Shown here: positions 38,990-51,600 of the stretch, piece after piece
How the letters are laid out: each line of letters starts with the position of its first letter
Numbering within the stretch: position 1 is the first letter of the stretch
Assembly: GCF_023101765.2 (NCBI RefSeq)
Contig: NC_064223.1
Span: 7,068,001 to 7,132,000 of the forward strand
Length of the DNA: 64,000 nucleotides
Source of the DNA: Spodoptera frugiperda
Lineage: Eukaryota; Arthropoda; Insecta; Lepidoptera; Noctuidae
Direction: 5' to 3'
The notes under the pieces: generated by a model
What the model was told of the DNA's origin: nothing
The model's input: the letters and a program-made list of their open reading frames with translations, nothing else
Database searches by the model: none
Program-made: the position numbers and the translations under genes

Positions 38990-39420
38990 CAAGCGAACGC
39001 GAGTGGGGTCCGCGTGGGGAGCACAGGGTGGTGGGTCCCGAGACAGTCCAGGGTGTCGGCTGCGGAGAGCTTCGGGGTGCCGGCGGCGCGCGGGTGGCGG
39101 TCCAGCGTCCGGCCGCACTACGCGCCTCGCAACGGTAAACTGGCTGGCAGCGCCGACACAGCCTCTCCCTCGCTTGTATGAGTGCCTCCAACCTCCCTCC
39201 CGAACAAATAGTACCGTACGCCGCGCCGCGCTTGTGTCTCGCTAACATTTATTATACTTTTATTAGTGTTCGCGTGCGCGCACAAGTGTGCGTCACGCCG
39301 ACACGCCGCTACGTGACGCGCCGTGAGCCTGTGTGGCTGTCGGAGTAGGTAAAGTAACTACCTATGCGTGCTTTGATCTTACGATTCGGTATGCACGGCC
39401 GCGCGGGCGCACGTACCGCC
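38990..39420. promoter_or_regulatory. Large GC/CpG-rich island next to exon A
   Basis: The longest GC-rich block in the first 42 kb; it abuts the 5' side (minus sense) of candidate exon A. Much of it reads as a pyrimidine-rich intron end on the minus strand. It may be the promoter or first-exon region of the minus-strand gene, or its conserved intron flank. Open frames on both strands here (38,904-39,248) are composition effects. Confidence 0.25.
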
Positions 39421-40017
39421 GCGGCTATACTTTACTTCTATAATATCTAGTCAATAATTTTAGTTTGGGTTTGTGCAACACCACACGTCGTGTCGACTCA
39501 ACTATCTAGGCTAGTAACCGGTATACACAACCATAAGTATCTTCACTTAAGAAATACTTATTTTACGTAATAATTGTGGACTCATAACCCATCAATAATA
39601 CCGCAATAATTTTAATTACACGTTGGAATTCAACCTCTTTCACAGCAAAAACAATCATCTCATAGCAGCCATACAGAGATTAAAGTTATATTATAAGTCT
39701 TACCTCGGACCTCGAATAGGTAGTTTAGATCATAGTCCCATAATATCGAATCTCATTAAAAAAGACAAGTTACTTTTCATCACTTAAAAGTTACCAATAC
39801 AATGATAATATTATCTCTGAAATACGATCAATTTTTGAGAATACTTTTGTAAACCTAAACAATAGCTGAACCAGATTATAAACGGACCAAAAAAAAACAA
39901 AACATCTTTATTGGACTGAATAGATATAGGTATAAGATCTATATAGGTAAGTATCTTTGTAAATAAACAACTACATATACATTCAACATATTGTGATAGA
40001 GTTTTAGTACATTTTTA

Positions 40018-40160
40018 CGACCCTCCCCAATCCCGGATTCCCCAACAATCCTCAAATCCGTAACCCCCAAAAGGTTGGCAACGCACTTGTTATGCCTCTG
40101 TTTCGGGTCTCCATAGGCGGCACCGATTACTTTACCATCGGGTGATCCGTCTGCTCATAA
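40018..40160 (+). repeat. 3' portion of a lepidopteran SINE
   Basis: The run 'accctccccaatcccggatt', 'ccccaacaatcctcaaatcc', 'aaaaggttggcaacgcactt' and 'accatcgggtgatccgtctg' followed by 'ctc' and an A-rich tail is the standard body and 3' end of a SINE widespread in moths and butterflies, in plus orientation. It is 5'-truncated or its head is diverged. Recognised from memory of the family, not a search. Confidence 0.7.
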
Positions 40161-40247
40161 AAACAAAAACATTTTGTGTCAAACATCGAAATATCTACAT
40201 ACGTACTTGAATATACATTATACTTTACCAAATTATACTCTCGTAAG

Positions 40248-40413
40248 CAGTGCCGGCGTTAGGGGGGGGCGACATGGGCCGATGGCCCAGGGCGACAAAG
40301 TCTGAGGGGCGCCAATAAAATGAAAAACTACTACTAACACTTGATATTGCTTCCCTCAAGTGGGCGCCACAATATTTTCGCCCGGGGTGTCAGTGGCCCC
40401 TACGCCGGCACTG
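40248..40413. mobile_element. hAT-type MITE with 8-bp target site duplication
   Basis: A 166-bp non-coding element bounded by terminal inverted repeats CAGTGCCGGCGTTAGGGG (left) and the complement of CCCCTACGCCGGCACTG (right), differing by one base gained or lost. It is flanked on both sides by the direct repeat CTCGTAAG (40,240-40,247 and 40,414-40,421). An 8-bp duplication and CAGTG..CACTG ends are hallmarks of hAT transposons. The intact duplication suggests fairly recent insertion. It needs a transposase from elsewhere. Confidence 0.9.
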
Positions 40414-40489
40414 CTCGTAAGTTAACAAATAACTTCTAGGCGTTGGTATAGTAACAAGTATATACATAACTCCGTTAAACTCCGTTTCG

Positions 40490-40650
40490 CCAACAATGAT
40501 TCTCTCGTTTTTCTTCCTGAATTTTCTTTGCTATAAACCTTACGGAGCCCGAGACCTTTCCAACGAATGCAAAACCAAGAAAATCGGTTCATGCGTTCTG
40601 GAATTACAGTGTCAGGAAGGAAAACCCGACTTATTTTTATATTATAGATT
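40490..40650 (-). repeat. Dispersed repeat fragment
   Basis: The block 'ccaacgaatgcaaaaccaag', 'aaaatcggttcatgcgttct' and 'ggaattacagtgtcagg' is a common text in lepidopteran interspersed repeats. It begins a few tens of bases from the hAT-type MITE. Non-coding in origin, although a minus-strand frame happens to stay open through it. Class unassigned. Confidence 0.5.
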
Positions 40651-41769
40651 GACTTTTTATAATAGATTACATTAATTGCCACTAGTGTTAGTAAAATACT
40701 AATCTTCACCGACAGACAGAAAGATTGAGTATCAGATGACCTTAGTTTTATAAACGTGAAATTTAGAGGACGTATGTTACTCGTTTCATGAGTTACTCGT
40801 AGATGATACAAGTCTACATCCGATGAAAAAGTATCCCACAAGAGTCGAATAAAAAGTATTTTCTTGATCTTCTTTTTTGTATAGTTATTTATTGAGGATT
40901 GTATTGTAAACCAAGTATATGTGCAGATATAATAAATATACATATTACAATCCTGTGTGTTCACTAGAGACCTGAATAAAAATATGCAAGTAAGTAGGTC
41001 TAAGTATTTGCTTACTTCGCGGCACAAATAAATGCCAAGTACATAGCAACGTGATATTTAAAATCACTCGACCTAATCTAGCACTCAAGTGCCCGCCTAC
41101 AATAATGTTTTATATCTTTTTATGAATATCGTGCCTACCTGCCTTTATGAATCATGTTATGTCGCCAAAATAACGGTAACAGTGGCACTGCCGATCCTTG
41201 ATGGGTAAGATTTTGAACGTGATTCCTTTCTGATGTCCACAGATAATCGTGAGAAGATGCGGACCATACGTGCTACTATTTAGAGTAAAGTTTTCCTTTA
41301 TGTGATCTACAAAGGAAATGCTAAAACTTACTTACCTAGTTACTTACTTACAATTTGCGTTGTACCTATATATCTATATACGGTACATACTAAGATATCA
41401 ATTGCATTTTTGCTATTGATACTTAATGAACTTTATGTGGTCACTACTATCCTGTGGCAAAAAAGTGTGTAGATAGATATGATGGCACACCCACACAGTT
41501 CCCTTTTTTTTACTATTTAGTCAATAGTCAGCAAGTTGTATTGGTGGTAGTGCCCGTAGAGCTGAGCCGCATGTAATATAAATAAGCCAATTTGACCAGA
41601 AGCATCCTATATTCAATAATCAAGTGTTCATACGAACCTGCAAAATATCGTTGTAATATTAACAATTTTATAACGCCTATTTAGCAAATGAAGGGAAAAC
41701 TTTATATAAGTTTTTTTTTTCCTTTATTCCAGAATAAAAAGAAAATTACTTCATATATCATCTCGTAGG

Positions 41770-41890
41770 CAGCATGTGATGGTAGTGGATATCCGGGCGA
41801 AAAGACGCTTCCCGAGCATGAAGGTGCGGAGGTTCGAAACCGGGCAAGTACACATAATCTTTTCCAAGTTTCAAAGAAACCTTGACTTAG
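41770..41890 (+). repeat. tRNA-derived SINE head with Pol III boxes
   Basis: A perfect B box GGTTCGAAACC lies at 41,831-41,841, preceded at about 50 nt by an A-box-like TAGTGGATATCC (from 41,783), with 'gcttcccgagcatgaaggtg' between. The order and spacing fit a tRNA-related SINE promoter. The tail after 41,850 is diverged. No cloverleaf with paired acceptor stem is apparent, so it is not an active tRNA gene. Confidence 0.55.
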
Positions 41891-42419
41891 GTTAAGCTAG
41901 ACTAGACTTAGATTAGAATCCCCAATTTACCATGGGTAAGAGTGATCTTATCCATAAGAGAAGAAATGTTTGCACAGCAAAAAACACTTAAAAAGCTGAT
42001 AATGATGATGAAGTTGACAGTTCTTTTTTATTAGGAAAAAAACTTGTTTTGATACAGTTTCAGCATCTTACTGACGGACTTGGTAGGTAGGTACCTAAAT
42101 AGATATTTCCTTTTTATCGAGGTATGAAAGGGAAGTATCAGGAAATAATCCAAACAAAAAGTTGAGAATACAAGAGCTAGCAAAAACTAAATATTATTAT
42201 TAAAGTACACCGCTAGATGGCACTACCATCGCCTCTGAATGAGACTGAGCTTTGAATAAGAATTTATTCAAATCGTAAATGTATAAGCTTATTTTACTGT
42301 AGTAAACTATTAGGATAATTTTTTAATTACAACTATTTAAGTACTCAGGGTTAATATTCAATCTGGCAATGACGAGTAATCAATTATTTTTATTATAATC
42401 TGTCTACACTTTTTTTATT

Positions 42420-42640
42420 AATCTGGCATCCCTGCCGGGTGTGTGAGCGACGTACGAATTGTGTATCTGTAATTTACTTAATTTTAAGTGTAAACAATGA
42501 GTTTTGTAAATTGTTTAGTCGTGCGATATTGAAAATATTCCTAATCTCATTGCCAATGTCGTAATTTAGGAGTTTTATACGATTTTTATATTGATGTGAG
42601 GTTCTCGTGCTTTGTCTTCGTGTGTGACAATATACTCAAA
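42420..42640 (+). promoter_or_regulatory. msn: msn 5' leader and probable proximal promoter region
   Basis: This is the sequence immediately upstream of the msn start codon. It contains one short upstream ORF: ATG at 42497, 11 codons, stop at 42530-42532, ending before the main start. If transcribed, this uORF could damp translation of msn. No TATA box is evident. A near-duplicated 'atctggca' element occurs at about 42359 and 42420. The transcription start cannot be placed from sequence, and further 5' non-coding exons may lie far upstream in the 42-kb tract. Confidence 0.35.
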
Positions 42641-45600
42641 ATGGCGCATCAACTGGCACCGTCTGTAAATTGTTCATTGGACGACATTGACCTCAGCGCA
42701 CTAAAGGTAAACTTTTAAAGTAAACTATTGCTATTATTTACCAATCCTGAATATCCAGAAGGCAGGGGATCCCTCAACTTCCAGAAAAAAGTAATCAAAG
42801 GGCAATGATCTCACAGGGCGTGAATCATAAGTGAAGGTTTACTTGAAATGGCATAATATACTTTTTATGCTATTTCACTTAATTTATGTATTATTTCAGG
42901 ATCCTGCTGGTATATTTGAACTCATTGAAGTTGTCGGAAATGGCACTTATGGACAAGTATACAAGGTATGTAATATACCAATAGCAATTTAGTTACAAAC
43001 TATACTCGTATACATATAATTGAATCTATCAGTAAATTGATTGCTTTTATGAACTTATCCTCGGCCTGCTTACACGTTGTAACACACATATGACACGGTG
43101 CTAGTAAAAATTAACTAACTTAATAGGCTCCAATGAAAGCATTACAATTAAAGAGTACTGTCTATTAATGTCAATGAACTTCATTAGTTCCCATCAGTGG
43201 GCTCCCATTTTAAATTTTTGTACCTATTTAAATGTTTGTGTTAATGCCTCAAATCACAGTGAATATGAAAATTATTTGTAATGATGATGTTTATTTTGAT
43301 GATGAGTAATAATATTTCTTAGTAGAAACCAATTGGTTTGGTATATTTATCAGAAAGTGACTGAAGTTTTAAGTATTATCTCAGGATACCACAGTGATTC
43401 ATGTTTACATGTAGAAACATGGCCCAAAACAAGCTGGTCTTAGTTGACCACCATTTTAAAACAGATTATTCTTCACTTATTGATTACTTAATACATAAAA
43501 TCTGTACCTATGAAACAACCAGTATGCAGTATAATAACACAAGTACCTATACATGCTTTAGTTACTACAAGTACATAGAAGGCAATTAATCAATACTTAG
43601 TACACTAGTACATTTTTAATGAGACTGTATTTACACAATAAAGGCTCATTGTATTGTAGGATTCAACTCTAGCAAAGTAACTATGTAATCAGTCATTTCA
43701 CATGAATAATGTCATTTATTTAGGCCAGGCAACTGTTGACTTGCAACAGTAACTATGATTAGATTATTATCACCCAGTCATTATGCTAATATGTGAACAT
43801 TTTATCTTCTGTAATTAATTGCTGTGATTATTGTACAAATTAACACCAACTACTGTATACAATATTAAGTTACTTCTAACTTGTGAAATGTAACAACTTT
43901 GTAATATACTTATAGCTTATTATTGTTTTCTCTTATTTACCTATTAAAATGCAGGAAAGTATTGTTCAGAATAATAGGTATTCAATAATTGTATGAGGAT
44001 AATATGTTACCATCTTGTAGGATACATAGTAGTGTATGTGATAAATCACAAATTGTTTATATAGGACAAGAACAAAACTACAAAATCTAATAATAAGTAA
44101 CATAGAAAATATATAAGATATTTCGAATTACTGCTAACAATCTAACATGATTCAAATTTAAATGAATTATTCCTCTTCTAATTGAATTAGATATGCATTA
44201 TAATTTCTTATAGTAGTTTTACATTTTTATTTATACTCCAATTAGAAAACATCATAGGCAGTACTCCAAAAAAGAACCATTCAATATTGAAGTCAATACT
44301 TAAACAGAGCTAAACCTCATTCAAATTTTCATCAGTAGACCATTAGTTAGAACCAATAGTAAACACTTGTTTAGTCAATGTACATATATTATTTGGTATC
44401 AGTTACAAAATGATATGGTAAAATTGTAGGGTCGTCACACAAAAACAGGACAACTTGCAGCCATCAAAGTTATGGATGTCACACAAGATGAGGAGGAAGA
44501 GATAAAGCTAGAGATAAATGTGTTGAAAAAGTACTCAAATCACCGCAACATTGCCACATATTATGGAGCTTTTATCAAAAAGAGCCCTCCTGGGAAGGAT
44601 GACCAACTATGGTTGGTTATGGAATATTGTGGAGCTGGTATGTGTCACTGTTCTTGCATTACTTATTATCTTATACAATACTTTTCATTGATTTCACATG
44701 TTTATGTAAACATCATATCAATTGGTTTCTTTTGTTTATTATAGGATCTGTAACAGATTTAGTAAAGTCTACTAAAGGTCAATCATTAAAAGAAGAGTGG
44801 ATTTCATACATTTGTAGAGAAATTCTCAGAGGTCTCAGTTATTTACACTCTAATAAAGTGATTCATCGTGACATCAAGGGACAAAATGTGCTGCTAACAG
44901 ACAATGCTGAAGTTAAACTTGGTATGTATCTTTAAAATGGGTACATGTGACTCTTTCAAATGTAGTTTTAATAAATATATAATGTCTTCTTACTTTTGTT
45001 CCCCCAAGGGTTTAGATGCAGGATGTGTACATATTCAAATTCAAATTATAAAGAAATACAAAAAATAAATATTGATTAATAGGTTACTCTTGGGATTTCT
45101 AAGACCTATTTCTTATAAGTCACAATATTTTTATTAATTAACACTTGGTTATCAAAAATATGAATTCTTATAAGTATGGGCATCATAATATTATGTTGTT
45201 ATTATATAATTTTTGTCTGCAGTGGATTTCGGTGTGTCGGCGCAGTTGGATAGAACTATAGGTAGAAGAAACACATTTATTGGAACACCCTACTGGATGG
45301 CGCCCGAAGTCATTGCATGCGATGAAAACCCCGACGCTACTTACGATAATCGTTCTGACCTTTGGTCGCTCGGTATTACTGCCCTTGAGATGGCGGAGAG
45401 TCAACCGCCCCTTTGTGATCTTCACCCAATGAGAGCTCTTTTCCTCATTCCAAGGTAAGGAGCCGCACTCTACTTTTCAAACAAGTTAATGTTTTTTATG
45501 TAAAAGCAACATTTGATTTCAGAAATCCGCCACCTCGTCTCAAGTCCAAGAAATGGGCTAAAAAATTTCATAGTTTCATTGAGACCGTGTTGGTAAAGGA

Positions 45601-48600
45601 TTACCATCAGCGGCCGTATACGGAACAACTTCTGAAACATGCATTTATAAGGTAAAATTTTATTTTAAATTAAAATGAATTTAAAAAATTTCCAGATTTT
45701 ATTACTCATAGCTATGTTTAGAAAGCTGTTGCTGCACTCTAATGAATATTAATGAATTGCTTATTTAAATTATTTATAGAGACCAACCTACTGAGAGGCA
45801 AGTGAGGATACAACTCAAAGATCATATAGACAGATGTAAGAAGCGAAAGCAGGACAACTCAGTACGTGAGGACTACAAGTACTCGGGTTCGGAAGGAGAG
45901 GAAGAAGAAAACGCTGTCGCCGGTGAACCATCGTCCATCGTCCATAACGCAGCTGCTCACCAAGGCGGGGACACTCTCCGTCGGAACTTCCAACAAATCC
46001 AGGAAGGACCGAGGTTAGTCTTCTTTCATACCCAATGTGTTTTAGCCTTTTAACACTGTTGTGACTCTATTAATATTACAAACCAGACCTGCCGAAGCGC
46101 CTCAGCCGCAACCGCCGCCGAAACGAAACAGCAAGCGTGAGGAACGTGAAGAAATCCCAGGTAATAATAACTTTCTAACTGTACTTAGACACTTTTTGTA
46201 TTAACCATGTGACATTCAATAACACTGCTATTTGTTGCTACTGCAGAGCCTGGCCCACCTGCAAGGCCTTCTATTCCGCAAAGACTGATTGTTGTACCAG
46301 ATCCTCAGGCACAACAGCCTAATAGATATAGGTAATTATTTACAATTCATACTATGATATTTGAAACGAAACATTGACTGCAAAGTTCATTTGGATTAAC
46401 ACAAAATCGTCAAATTATCAATTACGTATTTCATTTCCAGGCCTCTACCACCAACACCAAAGTCGTCCGGGTCTTCTAACAGCTCGGGCTCCAATAATGG
46501 CACGCCGCCGGCCAGCGGACCGCAGCCCCCACAGCGCGGCTCTCACCACATGTTCAAACCCATGGTGCGTGTCATGTACACCTAATATAATTATCGTATT
46601 TCGGAAAATATGTTTTGATACTAATGTGAAATCTCAACAAAACACTTGATTTCATTAAGTCCTTGAGTGTCTCAACAAAAATAGACTCAATGTAGATGAA
46701 GTTATTTTTCATAGATATTTAATCCGCCTGATGAATGATAAGAGAGTGTGCCTCTCACAATCAACCCCTAGATAAATACAAAACTATCTTTACCTGTATC
46801 ACTCCATATTTCCGAGTAGTAGTAAAGACTTATGTATCTTGCTAAATATTGTATGTAATTGTATGTTACTTTAATTTTATTAGCTTTTTGTTTTTATTTT
46901 CATGTCACGCTGTTAACTTTCTTTGCACATCCGATTTAATCTACAACTTCAGCTTCCACCGCGAAGGCCAGAGGTAGGTTCTTTGAGTTGCGTTTATTAT
47001 TATGATGATTACATTGCTTTGATATTGTTAGTGATGACATTGTTTGAAATACAATTTACAACTCAACAGGACTTGGACAAGCTAGCTGCGCAACTTAATG
47101 AGCTTGGCGTCGTGTCTGGAAATGAACCACCAAATAGACCACCTCGTGCTCCCACCAATGGTCAAGGTATATACTTATTGCTCAACATTTATGTTTTTTA
47201 CGTAGAAGATGTTTTTCTTTATTATCTTTTATAAGTTAACAAACAAATATACAGATGAAACCACTCAGTGGATTATTGTACCTAATATCATATATGTTAT
47301 AAAAGAAAATAGTCTCAAACAATATTGCATTGTTGGCATAGGACCACCCGTCGAAAGAAACCAGCCAGAACCAGCATTTGAGGACTCCGATAGCGATTCG
47401 GACGCCGAAGAGAGCGGCGGACGAGTCCGCAATGATGGTACTCTTCTCGCCAGCGATCCGCCAAAACCCCTGTAAGTAAACTAGGAAGCCAACAATATTT
47501 TGTTAAAAATGCTGATTATTTTATGGGATATACTAACGAATGTCAATATTTTGTTGTAATTTTTTTTGCAATTTATTTTCTTGGACCACTTTTCTGTTAC
47601 TCCCCTCCTATCCTTTTCGGTTATGTTTGGCCTGTCAGTCCCGAGTTCTGTTACAGGCCAGGTCTGAGCGCGGTGTCGGAGGACGGCGGCGGCGGGGCGG
47701 GGGGCGGCGCGCCCACTCGCCCACTGCCGCCCACTCCCGACGACGACGACACTCACGGCGACCGCACTCTCGTTATGAAGAGGGTAAGTCCTGTCAACTG
47801 CTTCAATACCACATTTTATATAATGCTGCCAGAATCGCGCCATACTATCATTTTATACTACTTTACATATATTACAGTATTAGAAGGTGAACCTCGATCC
47901 ATGGCCCTCTTTCTTTATTCATACAAGTAAAACATAGTCAGTGCTTAAGATATTTAATAATATGCATACCGAATTGCTGAATCTGTTAACATATTAATTA
48001 AATCACCAAATGTTTCTACGGAATATTTTCACCAGATGCAATGAAATGGATGATTGTCAATAAAATAAAACTGTTCCTTTTTTATTTGTTATTTACATTT
48101 TCTCACAAACAACAAAGTAATGAAAGACTGTACATAATTTAGTTCAGTTCGAAGTAAATGATTGTATTAGCTGTTTCATTACAACTGGGAGAATGTGTGT
48201 GAGCATTTGTGCTACTTTGTGTGTTGCTTTATAAAAAATAGCATCTGACAGAATGGGGCCCCATGTGAAAGAGAAGGACTGTGTTGTATTGGATTTATAT
48301 TTCATGAATGGTTTTCACGCCAAAGTAAGATCAGTGAGCATAAATTATTGCTAATACGTTTTTCTTTGTATGTTTCTTGGTTCTTATAACTTATTTGTAC
48401 TTTTTATATCGGACATGTTTGACAAACATCAGAGAGAGAATAACGAAAATGACAAAAGGCAGTCAGACGTCGATGAAGCAGTATTACTGAAGGATTGGGA
48501 TTTTGCCCGATTCTTTCCATCAAAAAGTTCTGAAAAAGAGGAAAAACATGACCCTCCGAAGGAGTCGGACCAAAAGAGAGCTCAACTGCAACGTCAGTCA

Positions 48601-51600
48601 CGATTAGAAATGGAGGACGCGTGGTCTAAATATAAGGCTATAGCTACTCCTCCTTCGCGACACAAGCAGTTATTCCAGAAACCCACCGAAAAGACTACCC
48701 AAGATAAATTAGCCGATATCTTGAAGTATAAAAAGGAGGCTGAATCAGATGTTAACTCTCCAAACCGTTTCTTCCGCGGTTTCAGAAGAGAAAACTCTGA
48801 CCTTTTCCCACTACCTAGTACACGTCACTCCGCTATATACTTTCCGAAGCATGAAAGCCCAGCAGGAGCTAACAAACAACTTCGATCCAGTGGAATTTTT
48901 AACAACTCTCGTAAACAAGTTATGAAATCGTCGGCTGGAGAACCTATCTTAACAGATTTTATAAAAACTAACGATAGTTTAAAAATGTCCGCTCAAAGCG
49001 ATGCTAGAAAGAGTGAAAAAAAGAGAACACCTGATAGAAAATTGGCAGCTAGTAACCCCATCGATGCACTCAAGAATGTTGCGGCACTGATCCGACAAGA
49101 CAGCGAAAGTAATGGGCCAAGTCGACAGAGCAGCGTAAATAGTGATTCTCCAGCAACGAGTATCTGTTTCACGAGTAGTGCATCTTTTGAAAAAGCCGGC
49201 ACTCCCGACCTTACAGCCAATACTCACGAGAGTAAACTGGTTTCTGAAAATGTCAATGAAACCAATATGGTGAAACCGCGCAGAGAAAAGACTGAATCTG
49301 ATATAGTTTTCCGGAGAAATTCTCAGTATAACCGGCATACAGAGCTTATGGCAAGTTGTGGGCAGGAAGCGGTACTCGCTCAGGACCAGGTAAATTGCTC
49401 CCTGCTCAGGATAGTTTGATTAATAATCTATACTTACATTTTGGTATGAGGGTTTGGTTTTCTAACATGGTTTTCACTAACATGTACTTGATATTATATG
49501 GACGCTTTTACATGATTTGTATGTTTTGTATTTAGTTGGTAGTGGTTTATAACAATGATTGCCTAATTGTATGGGAATGGTATACAGCTCTTGTTTGTTA
49601 AAACTTCACACTAAAATAGAAATCTATCTGATTTATCATAATAGGATACTAAATTGGTCGTAGGAATTGCTCACACGTCTTACATTTTGGCGTGATCATT
49701 TTCTTCTAGTTGTTATAATCGTGTTAGTTCGGATTCTGTTTGGGAAGACAAGGTACAATTATTTAGCAAGTAAGGGTATTTAACAATGTAGAAACTTAAA
49801 AAGTCTTTAGAAATAACAATCTCTTAAAAGCTTCGTCACCTAACATGTGTCTCACCTGAGAATGAATGCAACTCATCCGTGTTAACTAACCTATTCTCTC
49901 TTTGTTCATTGTCTTACCGCGATACCGTCTTCCTGCCACGAAATCAACAATTATAAAATATATGCAATACGTACTTATGCCATCAACACTTGAAAATTAA
50001 CAATTTAGGAATGCTGCCTAACGACATGTCACAGAAGCTGGCAAGAAACAATCATCAACTTGTGAATGTGTTTTACTACTGCATGTTTGGCTGCCGTTGT
50101 ATGTCGAGCTCTGTTATTGTCCAATTTATTAATATCGCTATTCATAAACATACGTTTGAGATAAGTCTATAGTAACATAAGGTTATTTGTGTGATTTTAT
50201 GAATATGTTTTTTATTGTATCATTTTCGATATAATGACAGTTTGCTAAAGTTACTTTACTTTGAAAAGACAAGATTATTGTGTGTATTTAATGGAATGTA
50301 ACTTTCGATTTACAGACTATGATAACGATAGTCTTTTTTTTATTAGAAGGATAATATTAACGAAACAGAATGGACATGTTCCAGAATGTAGTTTAATATC
50401 ATAATGGGTGTAGGGTCGTTCGAGTGGTGCCAACGAAGGAAGTGGATCTCGAACTAGCTCCGTTCTTCCCGACCTGCTGAGTCAGGCTGGCCAGCCGACT
50501 ACTCCGCCGCGTCATGACAAGTCTACTAGTGAAGAGGTATGTTCGTGTTTATTTTTAATTACTCTTATGCCTTCATACCCATCAAACGACATTATATGGT
50601 ACATTAAATTGAAATTAATTCAAATGCAATTAAATTTAATGAAAATAATTCATAATGTGCATATTTTTATTATACAGTTAACTTTAATTCAAGACAGAGG
50701 TAGCCCCGGTTTGCTTTGTGTTCCACTGGTGGCTATTGTCATTACATAACTAGATTTTACTCACCACATAGATAGTACTATGTGAAATTTAATTTATTAT
50801 TATTTTTTGCGTGGCATTCACCATACACGTGCTTAAAGGGTTAATATACAGTGGGAATTCTAGTAACATACCATGATGTATTCATCATTTAAATAAAACT
50901 AAGGTGCTTCCAACGCTAGCTGCTTCATAATATACGTACATGTATGTAAAATGTATTCTCCATACTTTCATTTGCAATGTATCCGTAACCATTATTGCAA
51001 AGACAGATAAACCAATAAAACAAAATATGATTGCTGCCCTAATAAGAATAACAAGTACGTCCGTGTCGTGTTCGATAACAACGAGTATTAACATTGGAGT
51101 GTAAAGCTGTACGTTGGAAGCTCCTGTTCCGGATCATGTGTGTGGTGTCTCAAGCTTTTGGTTTATCGTATTAATGTGATAATGGTTGTCAATCATGCAA
51201 ACTCCCTGGAGCCACTGCGCGACCGGTTTGCAGACACCTGTTACCACTGCGTAAGTACGAAACGAATTGATGCAAGAGAAAATGCTTAAGGTTCTCATAG
51301 ATTGTTGTTTGTTGAAAGTTAGACTTGTATCTCACTTCTTCCTTGTATTTATGCATTTTCTAGATACGCTTTCATTATGTACGAAATGTTTGGTTGATCA
51401 TCGAATGCAGATCGATACATTTAATAAAGCTTTCTACAGTAGTCCAAACTACTTACTGGCTGCCTAATAACAGTTGTAACAACAGCAGAGGTCTTTCGGG
51501 TTATTAATGGATTTCTATACAACTCGTCATTTGCGGTTACTATTCATTATTGTTTTTGGTTTAAATATAATTCGCACAGTGACTAAACAAGGAATGTTTT

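Larger units (their letters stand above)
39421..42419. other. Repeat-rich spacer upstream of msn
   Basis: Contains a SINE tail (40,018-40,160), a hAT-type MITE (40,248-40,413), a dispersed repeat fragment (about 40,490-40,650) and a tRNA-like SINE (about 41,770-41,890). The rest is AT-rich without coding signs. The 201-codon minus-strand frame at 40,422-41,027 runs through repeat sequence and is discussed as a finding. Confidence 0.6.

Noticed and set aside
38904..39248. 114-codon minus-strand frame in the GC island
   Set aside because: Arg/Pro/Ala-rich composition follows from high GC, other frames are open too, and the strong acceptor at 38,983 lies inside it, which suggests most of it is intron or leader.
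41763..41890. True tRNA gene at the perfect B box
   Set aside because: No acceptor stem or anticodon arm pairing could be drawn; the layout fits a tRNA-derived SINE.
47481..47930. 116-135 codon frames on both strands around msn exon 14
   Set aside because: They are shadows of the real exon 47,657-47,783 extended into flanking introns; the msn frame has the Gly/Asp-rich reading with proper splice sites.
49990..50172. 60-codon frame in msn intron 15 as an extra exon
   Set aside because: No acceptor or donor bounds it in the needed phase and the residues look random.
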